64,000 nt of DNA from Kribbella flavida DSM 17836 (GTDB taxonomy: Bacteria > Actinomycetota > Actinomycetes > Propionibacteriales > Kribbellaceae). The position numbers and the translations under genes are program-made. Positions 28,174-36,223 of the stretch are shown here, piece after piece. Positions within the stretch are counted from its first letter, which is position 1. Each line of letters opens with the position of its first letter. The notes below the pieces were generated by a model. The model was not told the origin of the DNA. It did no database searches and saw nothing but the letters and a program-made list of their open reading frames with translations. The stretch covers positions 3,534,001 through 3,598,000 of the forward strand of contig NC_013729.1 of the NCBI RefSeq assembly GCF_000024345.1, given 5' to 3'.

Positions 28174-29331
28174 ATGGAGACACTGCGCACGGACGTCGTT
28201 GTCGTCGGACTGGGCGCGTTCGGTTCGGCGACGCTCTGGCGGCTGGCCGCTCGCGGCGCCGACGTCGTTGGGATCGAGCGGCAGGCGGTCGGGCACGCGT
28301 TCGGCTCGTCGCACGGGACCACCCGGTTGTTCCGGATCGCGTGCATGGAGCATCCGGGGCTGCCGCCCATCGCCCAGAAGTCGCTCGAGCTGTGGAACAC
28401 GCTGGGCGCCGACACCGGACAGGTCCTCGTCGAGCAGACCGGTTCCTTGAACGCCGGTCCACCCGGCAGTGTCCCGGTCGTCGGCACGCGCGAGGCCGCG
28501 GCGGCCGCGGGCATACCGGTCGTGGAGCTGGATCATGCCGAGCTGGTCGCGCGCCAGCCGCAGTACGCCGGGCTCGGGCCGGACGATGTCGGGGTGTGGG
28601 ACCCGGGCGCCGGGATCTGCTACCCGGAGCCGATCGTGCAGTCCCAGGTTGCCGCGGCGCGCCGGCTCGGGGCGCAGGTCTTCGAGCACACATTCGTGAC
28701 CTCGGTGGAGATCGAGCGTGACGGGGTGCTGGTGCGGACGCCCACGGTCGAGATCCGGGCGCAGCAGGTGGTCGTGGCGGCCGGGGCGTGGCTGGGAAAG
28801 CTGGTTCCCGGGTTGCCGCTGGCGCCTCGGCGGACGCCGCTGTACTGGTTCCAGCCGCGGGATCCGGCCTCGGCCGAGTTCACACTGGAGCGCTTTCCGT
28901 CGTTCATCTGGCAACGGCCGACCGGAGCCGGGTTCTGGGGCCACGGCTCCGGCGACGGCTTCGGGGTGAAGCTCGGCCTCGAGTACGACGGCCGCGTCGC
29001 CGGTACGCCGGTGCAGGACGCGGACGAGGTCGACCGGTACATCCATCCCCGTGACGACGTGGAGGAGATCGCGGCTGCGGTGAGCGAGGGGTTCCCCGGC
29101 CTCGACCCGGTGCCGGTGAAGCTGATGCCGTGCATGGTGACCGACTCGCCGGACGGCCAGTTCCTGATCGGGCGCCCGGACGACGGCGGCCGACTGGTGG
29201 TCGCGGGCGGAGACTCCGGCCACGGCTTCAAGCACGCCGGCGGCCTGGGCGAACTGCTCGCCCAACTGACGCTGGGGGAGAAGACCTACTGCGACACCGC
29301 GTTCCTCGACCCCCGGCGCTACGCCAACTGA
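28174..29331 (+). CDS. FAD-dependent N-methyl-L-tryptophan oxidase/sarcosine oxidase-like
   Basis: The 385-aa flavoprotein has the N-terminal dinucleotide motif VVVVGLGAFGSATLWRLA and the family segments GSSHGTTRLFR and PVKLMPCMVTDSPDGQFLIG; the Cys in PCMVT is the usual covalent-FAD cysteine of monomeric sarcosine/N-methyltryptophan oxidases. It should oxidatively demethylate an N-methyl amino acid, giving formaldehyde and hydrogen peroxide. It is co-directional with and almost touches the phosphotransferase gene. Confidence 0.92.
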   Translation: METLRTDVVVVGLGAFGSATLWRLAARGADVVGIERQAVGHAFGSSHGTTRLFRIACMEHPGLPPIAQKSLELWNTLGADTGQVLVEQTGSLNAGPPGSVPVVGTREAAAAAGIPVVELDHAELVARQPQYAGLGPDDVGVWDPGAGICYPEPIVQSQVAAARRLGAQVFEHTFVTSVEIERDGVLVRTPTVEIRAQQVVVAAGAWLGKLVPGLPLAPRRTPLYWFQPRDPASAEFTLERFPSFIWQRPTGAGFWGHGSGDGFGVKLGLEYDGRVAGTPVQDADEVDRYIHPRDDVEEIAAAVSEGFPGLDPVPVKLMPCMVTDSPDGQFLIGRPDDGGRLVVAGGDSGHGFKHAGGLGELLAQLTLGEKTYCDTAFLDPRRYAN

Positions 29332-29339
29332 ACCTGCAG

Positions 29340-29419
29340 CACTCACCAACGTGCGCAGCGCCGTCGGCGCTGCGCACGTTGGGCCGGAGAGAGCCGCTGC
29401 CGGCGAGGGTTGGTGAGTG
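29340..29419. terminator. Nested inverted repeat, likely terminator
   Basis: An inner 16-bp perfect palindrome with a 1-base centre (29348-29380, AACGTGCGCAGCGCCG and its complement) lies inside an outer 11-bp pair (CACTCACCAAC at 29340-29350, GTTGGTGAGTG at 29409-29419). It follows the oxidase gene and precedes the convergent chelatase gene, so bidirectional termination is likely. Confidence 0.7.
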
Positions 29420-29507
29420 GTGGAGCCGCGCCGGGGCATGCCCGAACCGAATCTCCCAGAAGCTGGCGAGCACGTGCGGGGTTGGCTGCGAGTTGGTGCA
29501 GCCGAGG

Positions 29508-30290
29508 TCAGGCGGTGCGGACCAGCTGCGGGCGAGGCGTCGGCGCGGCCAGCGTGAGCAGGTCGAGCCCGGCGACGCCGTAGCGCAGCAGGACCAGGCG
29601 GGCCACCTCGGCGCTCACGCCGAGCGGACGGGAGACCGCGACCGCCCCGGCCTTGCGGGCGGTCGTCTCGGCCCGGTCCGGCAGCACGCCGGGCGCCAGG
29701 AAGAAGGAGCCGACGGCAACGTGCCGGCGACCTTCCAGCCGCCACTGCAGGACGGCCTCGGCCGGGCTCGGCGACGCCGCGGTGGTGAACGCCGCGGTGA
29801 CGGGCAGCTTGTGCCGCTGACCCCACAGCCGCGCGAGCCGGGCGACGGCCGCGTTCGCCTGCGAGTCGCTGGACCCGGCGCAGGCGAGCACCAGCGCGTC
29901 CAGCTCCCGGACCCGGCCGTCCTTGAGCTCGGCCCGCATCCGCCGGTCGAGCACGTCCAGCAGCGAGTCGTCGTACCCGAGCACGTCGGAGGCGATGATG
30001 CGCAGCTGCGGGAACCGGCCGCGCGCCTCGTCCACCACGGCCGGGATGTCGACCCGGGCGTGGAAGGCCGACGACAGCAGCAGCGGCAGCACGACGATCT
30101 CCTCCACGCCCTCGGCTTCGAGCTTGCCGATCACCTGGTACGGCGTGGGCGGGCAGTGGTCGAGGAAGGAGGCTTCGATCCGCAGGTCGTCGCGCATCTC
30201 GCGCAGGCAGCTGACGAGTGCGTGCACGGTGGCGGCCGAGCGCGGATCGCGGCTGCCGTGGGCGAGGACCACGAGAGCTGGAGCAGTCAC
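29508..30290 (-). CDS. Sirohydrochlorin chelatase (CbiX/SirB) family protein
   Basis: The 260-aa protein has two CbiX-like halves: ALVVLAHGSRDPRSAATVH with the metal-binding His at the start, LPLLLSSAFHARVDIP with the second His, and a degenerate second half. The family inserts Fe or Co into sirohydrochlorin. As the last gene of the sulfate operon it would make siroheme for the sulfite reductase encoded upstream. The GTG start overlaps the cysN stop (GTGA), indicating translational coupling. Confidence 0.9.
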   Translation of the reverse strand: MTAPALVVLAHGSRDPRSAATVHALVSCLREMRDDLRIEASFLDHCPPTPYQVIGKLEAEGVEEIVVLPLLLSSAFHARVDIPAVVDEARGRFPQLRIIASDVLGYDDSLLDVLDRRMRAELKDGRVRELDALVLACAGSSDSQANAAVARLARLWGQRHKLPVTAAFTTAASPSPAEAVLQWRLEGRRHVAVGSFFLAPGVLPDRAETTARKAGAVAVSRPLGVSAEVARLVLLRYGVAGLDLLTLAAPTPRPQLVRTA

Positions 30291-31675
30291 AGCAGTTCCC
30301 CTTCTTCGTCGTCGATCATGCCGGCCGCGAGCGTCCACCCGTCGTGGGCGTCGATCAGCAGGAACGATCCGGTGATGATGTTGCTGGAGTACGGGTCGGC
30401 GGCCAGCGGGGCGGCGATCTTGAGCTGCACCTTGCCGATGTCGTTCAGGTCGAGCCCGGCGGCGTCGATGACTCCGAGCGTGTTCAGGTCCAGTGCGCCG
30501 TTGATCTTGGTGACGATGGCCTGAGCGGTGGTGGTGGTGTGCTTGATCAGCAGCCGGGCGCCCACGGTCAGCGGGCGGTCGGACAGCCAGCACACGGTGG
30601 CCGACAACTCGCGGCGGGTGCCGGGGGAGGAGTCGGCGGCGACGATGACCGAGCCGCGGGCGACGTCGAGGTCGTCGGTCAGCCGGACGGTGATGGCTTC
30701 GCCGGCGACTGCGGAGGGTCGTTCGGCGACGGCCGTGCTGGTCGGGGTGACGATCGCTCGGTCGATGCCGGCGACAGTCGTGCGCCGGCCGGCCGGCAGC
30801 ACGATCACCGGGTCGCCGACGGTGATGGTGCCGGAGGCGACGGTGCCGGTGTAGCCGCGGTAGTCGCGGTACTGGTCGTTGGTCTGTGGCCGGATGACGT
30901 ATTGGACGGGGAATCGCAGCGGCTGCGCGGACAGGTCGGATCGCCCGGAAGCGTTCTCCAGGAATTCCAGCAGTGTGGGGCCGGTGTACCAGGAGGTGGC
31001 GGGGGAGCGGTCCACTACGTTGTCGCCGATCAGGGCCGAGACCGGGATGGCTTGGATGTCGGTGATGCCGAGCTGGTCGGCCAGTTGGGTGACGTCTTTG
31101 GTGATGCCTTTGAAGACGGCCTGGTCGTAGCCGACGAGGTCGATCTTGTTGACTGCGAGGACGACGTGGGGCACGCGCAGGAGGCCGGCGACGGCGAGGT
31201 GGCGGCGGGTTTGTTCGAGGACTCCGTGGCGGGCGTCGACGAGGATGATGACGACGTCGGCGGTGGAGGCGCCGGTGACGGTGTTGCGGGTGTATTGCAC
31301 GTGGCCGGGGCAGTCGGCGAGGATGAAGGAGCGTTTGTCGGTGGCGAAGTAGCGGTAGGCGACGTCGATGGTGATGCCTTGTTCGCGTTCGGCGCGTAGG
31401 CCGTCGGTGAGCAGGGCGAAGTCGAAGTCGCCCCCAGTGCCGCGGGCTCCCCCTCGTGATGCTGTGACGGTCTGCACGTGGGCGATCTGGTCGGCCAGGA
31501 TCGCTTTGCAGTCGTGCAGCAGCCGGCCGACCAGGGTGGACTTGCCGTCGTCGACGGAGCCCGCGGTGGCCAGCCGCAGCAGCTGGCGCTGCGCCAGCTG
31601 CTCCAGATCAGCCTTGGCGTGACCGGTCTCGGCAGCGTCGGCGTGCTGGGCGAGAGTGTTCTCGGCGGTGCTCAT
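30287..31675 (-). CDS. cysN: Sulfate adenylyltransferase subunit 1 (GTPase) CysN
   Basis: The 462-aa EF-Tu-like GTPase has GSVDDGKSTLVGRLLHD (P-loop, about residues 36-52), the DCPGHVQYTRN switch and NKIDLV. It drives ATP sulfurylase activity of CysD, making adenosine 5'-phosphosulfate. It lacks a fused CysC (APS kinase) domain, consistent with direct APS reduction by CysH here. Its ATG shares a base with the cysD stop (TGATG). Confidence 0.96.
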   Translation of the reverse strand: MSTAENTLAQHADAAETGHAKADLEQLAQRQLLRLATAGSVDDGKSTLVGRLLHDCKAILADQIAHVQTVTASRGGARGTGGDFDFALLTDGLRAEREQGITIDVAYRYFATDKRSFILADCPGHVQYTRNTVTGASTADVVIILVDARHGVLEQTRRHLAVAGLLRVPHVVLAVNKIDLVGYDQAVFKGITKDVTQLADQLGITDIQAIPVSALIGDNVVDRSPATSWYTGPTLLEFLENASGRSDLSAQPLRFPVQYVIRPQTNDQYRDYRGYTGTVASGTITVGDPVIVLPAGRRTTVAGIDRAIVTPTSTAVAERPSAVAGEAITVRLTDDLDVARGSVIVAADSSPGTRRELSATVCWLSDRPLTVGARLLIKHTTTTAQAIVTKINGALDLNTLGVIDAAGLDLNDIGKVQLKIAAPLAADPYSSNIITGSFLLIDAHDGWTLAAGMIDDEEGELL

Positions 31676-32616
31676 CAGAAGTACCCCTCTCGCTTACGGT
31701 CTTCCATCGCGGCTTCGCTGACCCGGTCGTCGGCGCGCGTGGCGCCACGCTCGGTCAGCTCGCTGGCGGCGACCTCGACGACCACCTCGGCCGGCGAGGC
31801 CGCCGTACTGGCGACGGCGCCGGTGCAGGACATGTCGCCGACCGTGCGGTACCGGACCACGCGGCGCTCGACGGTCTCGCCGTCTCGTGGTTGGGAGTAG
31901 GGGCCGACGGCCAGCAGCATGCCGTCGCGCTCGAACACGTCGCGCTGGTGGGCGTAGTAGATGCTCGGGAGTTCGATGCTCTCGCGGGCGATGTAGTTCC
32001 AGACGTCGAGCTCGGTCCAGTTGGACAGTGGGAACACCCGGACGTGTTCGCCGGGTTTGTGTTTGCCGTTGTAGAGCGACCAGAGCTCGGGGCGTTGGTT
32101 GCGGGGGTCCCACTGGCCGAACTCGTCGCGCAGGCTGAAGATCCGTTCCTTGGCCCGGGCGCGCTCTTCGTCGCGTCGGCCGCCGCCGAACACGGCGTCG
32201 AACCGGTGGGTGTTGATGGCGTCCAGCAACGGAACGGTCTGCAGCGGGTTGCGGGTGCCGTCGGAGCGCTCGCGCAGCCGGCCGTCGGCCAGGTAGTCCT
32301 CCACGCTGGCGACCTCCAGCCGCAGCCCGAGCGCCTCGACGGTCGCGTCGCGGTAGGCCAGCACCTCGGGGAAGTTGTGCCCGGTGTCCACGTGCAGCAA
32401 GCTGAACGGGACCGCCCCGGGCGCGAACGCCTTCCGCGCCAGGTGCAGCATCACGATCGAGTCCTTGCCACCGGAGAACAAGATCACCGGCCGCTCGAAC
32501 TCCGCCGCCACCTCACGAAACACGAAGACGGACTCGCTCTCCAGAGCATCCAGCTCGGTCACAGGAGATGCTGCCGGCACCAGTGTCGTTGCCGAGGGCA
32601 AAGTTGTGGCGGTCAT
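31675..32616 (-). CDS. cysD: Sulfate adenylyltransferase subunit 2 CysD
   Basis: The 313-aa protein has the PP-loop FSGGKDSIVMLHLARKAF and the CysD segments HVDTGHNFPEV, GGRRDEERARAKER and KPGEHVRVFPLSNWTELDVWNYI. It is the catalytic ATP-sulfurylase subunit, partner of CysN. The ATG giving MTATTLPSATT has GGGAGG 5 bases upstream. That site lies in a hairpin with the preceding DNA (see the regulatory entry). Confidence 0.95.
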   Translation of the reverse strand: MTATTLPSATTLVPAASPVTELDALESESVFVFREVAAEFERPVILFSGGKDSIVMLHLARKAFAPGAVPFSLLHVDTGHNFPEVLAYRDATVEALGLRLEVASVEDYLADGRLRERSDGTRNPLQTVPLLDAINTHRFDAVFGGGRRDEERARAKERIFSLRDEFGQWDPRNQRPELWSLYNGKHKPGEHVRVFPLSNWTELDVWNYIARESIELPSIYYAHQRDVFERDGMLLAVGPYSQPRDGETVERRVVRYRTVGDMSCTGAVASTAASPAEVVVEVAASELTERGATRADDRVSEAAMEDRKREGYF

Positions 32617-32738
32617 GGGGCCTCCCGGCCTGGACTGAGGAGTGATGGAGCGAAGCGACTGAGCGACGAGGGAAGGCCGGGAGGTGAGCCCCATGACCAC
32701 GCCGGCGCCGGAGGCCCGGCCATCAGTACAGCCGTCAT
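32613..32738 (-). CDS. Possible 41-aa coupling ORF between cysH and cysD
   Basis: An ORF beginning MTAVLMAGPPAPAWSWGSPP overlaps the cysH stop with its ATG (ATGA) and ends with TGA overlapping the cysD ATG (ATGA). It exactly fills the 118-bp gap of an otherwise overlapping operon. The peptide is Pro/Ser-rich with no cysteine. Its role may be ribosome delivery through the hairpin that covers the cysD ribosome site. It has no visible ribosome site of its own, so it would depend on coupling to cysH. Confidence 0.4.
   Translation of the reverse strand: MTAVLMAGPPAPAWSWGSPPGLPSSLSRFAPSLLSPGREAP
32614..32695 (-). promoter_or_regulatory. Hairpin covering the cysD ribosome binding site
   Basis: In the transcript CCTCCCGGCCT (plus-strand 32674-32684) pairs perfectly over 11 bp with AGGCCGGGAGG (32621-32631), which contains the GGGAGG site of cysD. 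Beyond a 4-base bulge, CATGGGG pairs with CCCCATG, taking in the start codon too. Opening it would need a ribosome crossing the 41-aa ORF. Confidence 0.5.
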
Positions 32739-33421
32739 ACGTGGAGTCCGCATTCGATCTTGCCCTGGCCGGCCCAGCGGCCGCTGCGGGGGTCTTCGCC
32801 GGGGGCGACCTGGCGGGTGCACGGCTTGCAGCCGATGGACGGGTAGCCGTCGTACTGCAGCAGGTTGACCAGGACGCCGTTGTCGGCGATGTAGCCGTCG
32901 AGGTCGGCCTGGGTCCAGGGCGCGATCGGGTTCAGCTTCACCATGTCCCGCTTGGCGTCGTACTCGACCAGCTGGGTGTTCGCGCGGGTCGGCGCCTCTT
33001 CCCGGCGTACGCCGGTCACCCAGGCCTTGTAGCCGGACAGCACCCGGTTCAGCGGCTCCACCTTGCGCAGCGCGCAGCACGTGTCCGGGTCGCGGGCGAA
33101 CAGGTCCTTGCCGTACTCCGCGTCCTGCTCGGCGACGGTCTGCTTCGGCGTCGCGTTGATCAGGTTGATCGGCAGCGTCGCGGCGACCGCGTCCCGGGTG
33201 CCGATCGTCTCGGCGAAGTGGTAGCCGGTGTCCAGGAACAGCACGTCGACCCCGGGCGCCGCCTGTGCCGCCAGGTGAGGGAGAGCGCCGTCGGCCATCG
33301 AGGCGGTCACCACGAGCTCGTCGCCGAAGGTCTCGCGGGCCCAGGCCAGCACCTCCAGCGCCGACGCGCCGGCGAGTTGCTCGTTCGCCTCCTCGGCGAG
33401 CGTCTTCAAGTCAGTACTCAT
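32735..33421 (-). CDS. cysH: Phosphoadenylyl/adenylyl-sulfate reductase CysH
   Basis: The 228-aa protein has the PP-loop-like core, the cysteine pair DTCCALRK, the CKPCTR pair and the catalytic KIECGLH C-terminus. The CC/CxxC set binds a [4Fe-4S] cluster and marks the APS-type reductase, which matches the absence of a CysC in this operon. It reduces APS to sulfite. Its ATG overlaps the stop of the zinc-ribbon gene (ATGA). Confidence 0.95.
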   Translation of the reverse strand: MSTDLKTLAEEANEQLAGASALEVLAWARETFGDELVVTASMADGALPHLAAQAAPGVDVLFLDTGYHFAETIGTRDAVAATLPINLINATPKQTVAEQDAEYGKDLFARDPDTCCALRKVEPLNRVLSGYKAWVTGVRREEAPTRANTQLVEYDAKRDMVKLNPIAPWTQADLDGYIADNGVLVNLLQYDGYPSIGCKPCTRQVAPGEDPRSGRWAGQGKIECGLHV

Positions 33422-33567
33422 TCCACCCTCACCCGCAGTCCGATCATCTTCAGCTGGAACACCCGTGCGCACGGCCGGCACTCCCAGGCGCCGTGCCCTT
33501 CCTCCGACGGACGGAGGTCCTCGTCCCCGCAGTAGGGGCAGTACAGAGGTGCAGCCCGCTCGCTCAC
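33418..33567 (-). CDS. Small zinc-ribbon protein in the cys operon
   Basis: The 49-aa product (V)SERAAPLYCPYCGDEDL carries two CxxC pairs (CPYC and CRPC) forming a zinc ribbon. The GTG overlaps the sulfite reductase stop (GTGA), and its stop overlaps the cysH start (ATGA). Actinomycete sulfite reductase/cysH operons often hold such a small gene here. A role in iron–sulfur or sulfide handling can only be guessed. Confidence 0.85.
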   Translation of the reverse strand: MSERAAPLYCPYCGDEDLRPSEEGHGAWECRPCARVFQLKMIGLRVRVE

Positions 33568-35249
33568 TGCAGTGCCTCCTCGTCCGCACGGACGACCCAC
33601 TGGGCGAAGCGCTCGCCGTCGGACCGTTCCTTCAGGTAGTTTTGGGTGACGCGCTCGATGTAGTCGGTGAGTCCCTCCGCGGTGACCTTGTGGCCGCGCA
33701 GCTTGCGGCCGAAGCCGGCGTCCAGGCCGAGGCCGCCGCCGAGGTGGACCTGGTAGCCGGGCACCTGCGTGCCGTCGGCCCCGAGGACGAGCTGGCCCTT
33801 GAGGCCGATGTCGGCGACCTGGATCCGGGCGCACGAGTTCGGGCACCCGTTCACGTTCACGGTGATCGGTACGTCGAGGTCGGGGATGCGCTCCTCCAGC
33901 TCGTCGATCAGCTGGGCCGCGCGGGCCTTGGTCTCGACGATCGCCAGCTTGCAGAACTCGATCCCGGTGCAGGCCATCGTGTTGCGCCGCCACGCCGACG
34001 GCCGAGCCTGGAAGCCGAGTGCGCCGAGCTGCTCGACCAGCGACTCGACCTTCGACTCCTCGACGTCGAGCACGATCAGCTTCTGCTGCACGGTGGTCCG
34101 GATCCGGTCCGAGCCGTGCGCGGCGACCACGTCGGCCACCTTCGCCAGCAGCGCGCCGGACACCCGGCCGACCACCGGCGCGACGCCCACGTAGTACCGG
34201 CCGTCCTTCTGCCGGTGCACGCCCACGTGGTCACCCTGGACGGCGGGCACTTCGGGCGCCGGGCCGTCGATCAGCTTGCGGTGCAGGTACTCGTCCTCCA
34301 GCACCTGGCGGAACTTGTCCATGCCCCAGTCGGCGACCAGGTACTTCAGCCGGGCGCGGTTGCGCAGCCGGCGGTACCCGTAGTCGCGGAAGATGCTGAC
34401 CACGCCCTTCCAGGCCAGGTGCACCTCCTCGAGCGGGATCCACGCGCCGACCCGCTGGGCCAGCATCGGGGTGGTGGACAGGCCGCCGCCGACCCACAGG
34501 TCGAAGCCCGGTCCGTGCTCGGGGTGCACCACGCCGACGAAGGAGACGTCGTTCACCTCCGGCACCACGTCGTGCGACGGGTGGCCGGTCATCGCGGTCT
34601 TGAACTTGCGCGGCAGGTTGGAGAACTCGGTGCTGCCGATGTACTTCTCGACGATCTGCTCGACCGCCGGCGTCGGGTCGATGATCTCGTCGGCGGCGAT
34701 GCCGGCCACCGGGCTGGAGATGATCACCCGGGGCACGTCGCCGCAGGCCTCGGTGGTGTAGAGACCGACCGCCTCCAGCTTCTGCCAGATGGCCGGCACG
34801 TCCTCGACCCGGATCCAGTGCAGCTGGATGTTCTGCCGGTCGGTGATGTCGGCGGTGTCGCGCGCGTAGGTGCTGGACACCTCGGCGATCACCCGCAGCT
34901 GCTCGGTGCTGAGCTGGCCGCCCTCGATCCGGACCCGGAGCATGAAGTACTTGTCGTCCAGCTCCTCCGGCTCCAGCGTCGCGGTCCGGCCGCCGTCGAT
35001 GCCGGGCTTGCGCTGGGTGTAGAGACCCCACCAGCGGAACCGGCCGCGCAGGTCGGCGGGGTCGATCGAGTCGAAGCCCCGGTGCGCGTAGACGTTCTCG
35101 ATCCGGGCCCGGACGTTCAGGCCGTCGTCGTTCTTCTTGTTCTCCTCGTTCTTGTTCAACGGCTCGCGGTAGCCGAGCGCCCACTGTCCTTCGCCCTTGC
35201 CTTTGCGGGGGCGGGCCGGCTTACGGGGTGCGGAGGTGACGCCAGTCAT
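33564..35249 (-). CDS. Ferredoxin-dependent sulfite reductase (nitrite/sulfite reductase family)
   Basis: The 561-aa protein has the siroheme and [4Fe-4S] ligands in ACTGIEFCKLAIV and NGCPNSCARI, the Cys-X5-Cys and Cys-X3-Cys pattern of the family. The N-terminus is Lys/Arg-rich. With CysDN and CysH it completes sulfate to sulfide. The start chosen (MTGVTSAPRKP) lacks a good ribosome site; GGACACGC lies upstream. A leader peptide and hairpin precede it by 142 bp, suggesting cysteine-responsive control. Confidence 0.94.
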   Translation of the reverse strand: MTGVTSAPRKPARPRKGKGEGQWALGYREPLNKNEENKKNDDGLNVRARIENVYAHRGFDSIDPADLRGRFRWWGLYTQRKPGIDGGRTATLEPEELDDKYFMLRVRIEGGQLSTEQLRVIAEVSSTYARDTADITDRQNIQLHWIRVEDVPAIWQKLEAVGLYTTEACGDVPRVIISSPVAGIAADEIIDPTPAVEQIVEKYIGSTEFSNLPRKFKTAMTGHPSHDVVPEVNDVSFVGVVHPEHGPGFDLWVGGGLSTTPMLAQRVGAWIPLEEVHLAWKGVVSIFRDYGYRRLRNRARLKYLVADWGMDKFRQVLEDEYLHRKLIDGPAPEVPAVQGDHVGVHRQKDGRYYVGVAPVVGRVSGALLAKVADVVAAHGSDRIRTTVQQKLIVLDVEESKVESLVEQLGALGFQARPSAWRRNTMACTGIEFCKLAIVETKARAAQLIDELEERIPDLDVPITVNVNGCPNSCARIQVADIGLKGQLVLGADGTQVPGYQVHLGGGLGLDAGFGRKLRGHKVTAEGLTDYIERVTQNYLKERSDGERFAQWVVRADEEALQ

Positions 35250-35362
35250 CTGGGGGCGTGTCCTTGTCTCTACAGACAGGTGCGGCCGCGATGGGGGCTC
35301 GAAGCGTCGTCGGTTCGATCCGGTCTGCGCGGTGCGCACCCAGCGGTGATCAGGTGATCAGG

Positions 35363-35378
35363 GGGCCGTGACCGGCCC
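35363..35378 (-). promoter_or_regulatory. Hairpin after the cys leader peptide
   Basis: GGGCCG-GTCA-CGGCCC forms a perfect 6-bp hairpin starting 14 nt after the leader-peptide stop codon and 114 nt before the sulfite reductase start. Its place suits attenuation or translational control linked to reading of the Cys codons. No U-run follows. Confidence 0.5.
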
Positions 35379-35391
35379 GGCGGGGTGGCTG

Positions 35392-35484
35392 TCAGAACGT
35401 CGAAGGACAACAGATGGCGCTGCGCATCCGCCCGAGGTCGACGTGAATGCGACCTACGAGGTGGGTGGTCAGGGCAGCGAGCAT
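35392..35484 (-). CDS. Cysteine-responsive leader peptide of the sulfate operon
   Basis: This 30-aa ORF ends GRIHVDLGRMRSAICCPSTF. The RxHVDLxRxxSAxC core is the hallmark of actinobacterial leader peptides upstream of cys genes, and it has two adjacent Cys codons (TGT TGT). Stalling at those codons when Cys-tRNA is scarce would change folding downstream. A GTG two codons earlier could also start it; no strong ribosome site is seen. Context (directly before sulfite reductase, same strand) matches the known family. Confidence 0.8.
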   Translation of the reverse strand: MLAALTTHLVGRIHVDLGRMRSAICCPSTF

Positions 35485-35647
35485 GCCCACAACGATCAGC
35501 GCAGGCGGCTGACAAATCAACTCCCAATCCTGCATCGCGAGATGCAATCTCACCATGCAGACATGTCTAGCGCTCGGCTCGACTTTGATTCACGCTCAAA
35601 AATCACTTCACAAGATCCCTTGCACAAGAGCTCTTGTGGTAATTAGC

Positions 35648-36223
35648 ATGCTGGATATGAGTCCTGCCAACCGCCGAACCGCCGATGCCTCCGTGATCGC
35701 CGCCATTCACCATCCGCTGCGTCGCCGGCTGATCGACCTGCTCGGCGTCAACGGCCCGGCCACCGCGTCGCGCCTGGCCGAGGCGACCGGCGAACTGGTC
35801 GGGAACGTCAGTCACCACCTGAAAGTGCTGGCCGCGGCAGGCGTCATCGAGGAAGCGCCGGAGCTGGCCCGGACCCGGCGGGAGCGGTGGTGGCGCAGCG
35901 CCAAGGCGTCGTACACGTGGTCGTTCGCGGACGCCGGTGGTGATCCGGCCGGCGAACTGGTCGCGGAGACGGCCGAGGAGGCGAATCTGGCTCATCACGC
36001 GACCAAAGTGCGGCAGTGGTTCGGGTTGCGGCCGGAGTACGACGAGAGCTGGATCCGGGCCGCGTTCTCGTCCGAGAGTTGGGTCACACTCACCCCCGAA
36101 CGCCTGGAGGAGCTCGGCGAGCGGATCCGCGCCCTGGTCCAGGAGTACGCCGATGCGCCGTCCGACGGCGCGGGGGCGGAGCCTGTTTTCGTCTTCGCCC
36201 ACGCCGTCCCGGCCCGGCCATGA
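35648..36223 (+). CDS. ArsR-type HTH transcriptional regulator
   Basis: The 191-aa protein has an N-terminal winged helix (HHPLRRRLIDLLGVNGPATASRLAEATGELVGNVSHHLKVLAAAGVIEEA, about residues 18-70) of the ArsR family, followed by an extended C-terminal domain of unknown ligand. It overlaps the MFS gene (ATGA) and probably controls it. Starts at 35648 or 35657 are possible. TAATTAG close upstream could be a -10 element for a leaderless transcript. Confidence 0.88.
   Translation: MLDMSPANRRTADASVIAAIHHPLRRRLIDLLGVNGPATASRLAEATGELVGNVSHHLKVLAAAGVIEEAPELARTRRERWWRSAKASYTWSFADAGGDPAGELVAETAEEANLAHHATKVRQWFGLRPEYDESWIRAAFSSESWVTLTPERLEELGERIRALVQEYADAPSDGAGAEPVFVFAHAVPARP

Noticed and set aside
32684..33535. 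Plus-strand frame opposite cysH
   Set aside because: Antisense to cysH and the cysD leader, with no family match; the minus-strand operon explains the region.
35270..35527. 85-aa minus-strand frame over the cys leader
   Set aside because: It runs in another frame than the recognised leader peptide and has no motif.
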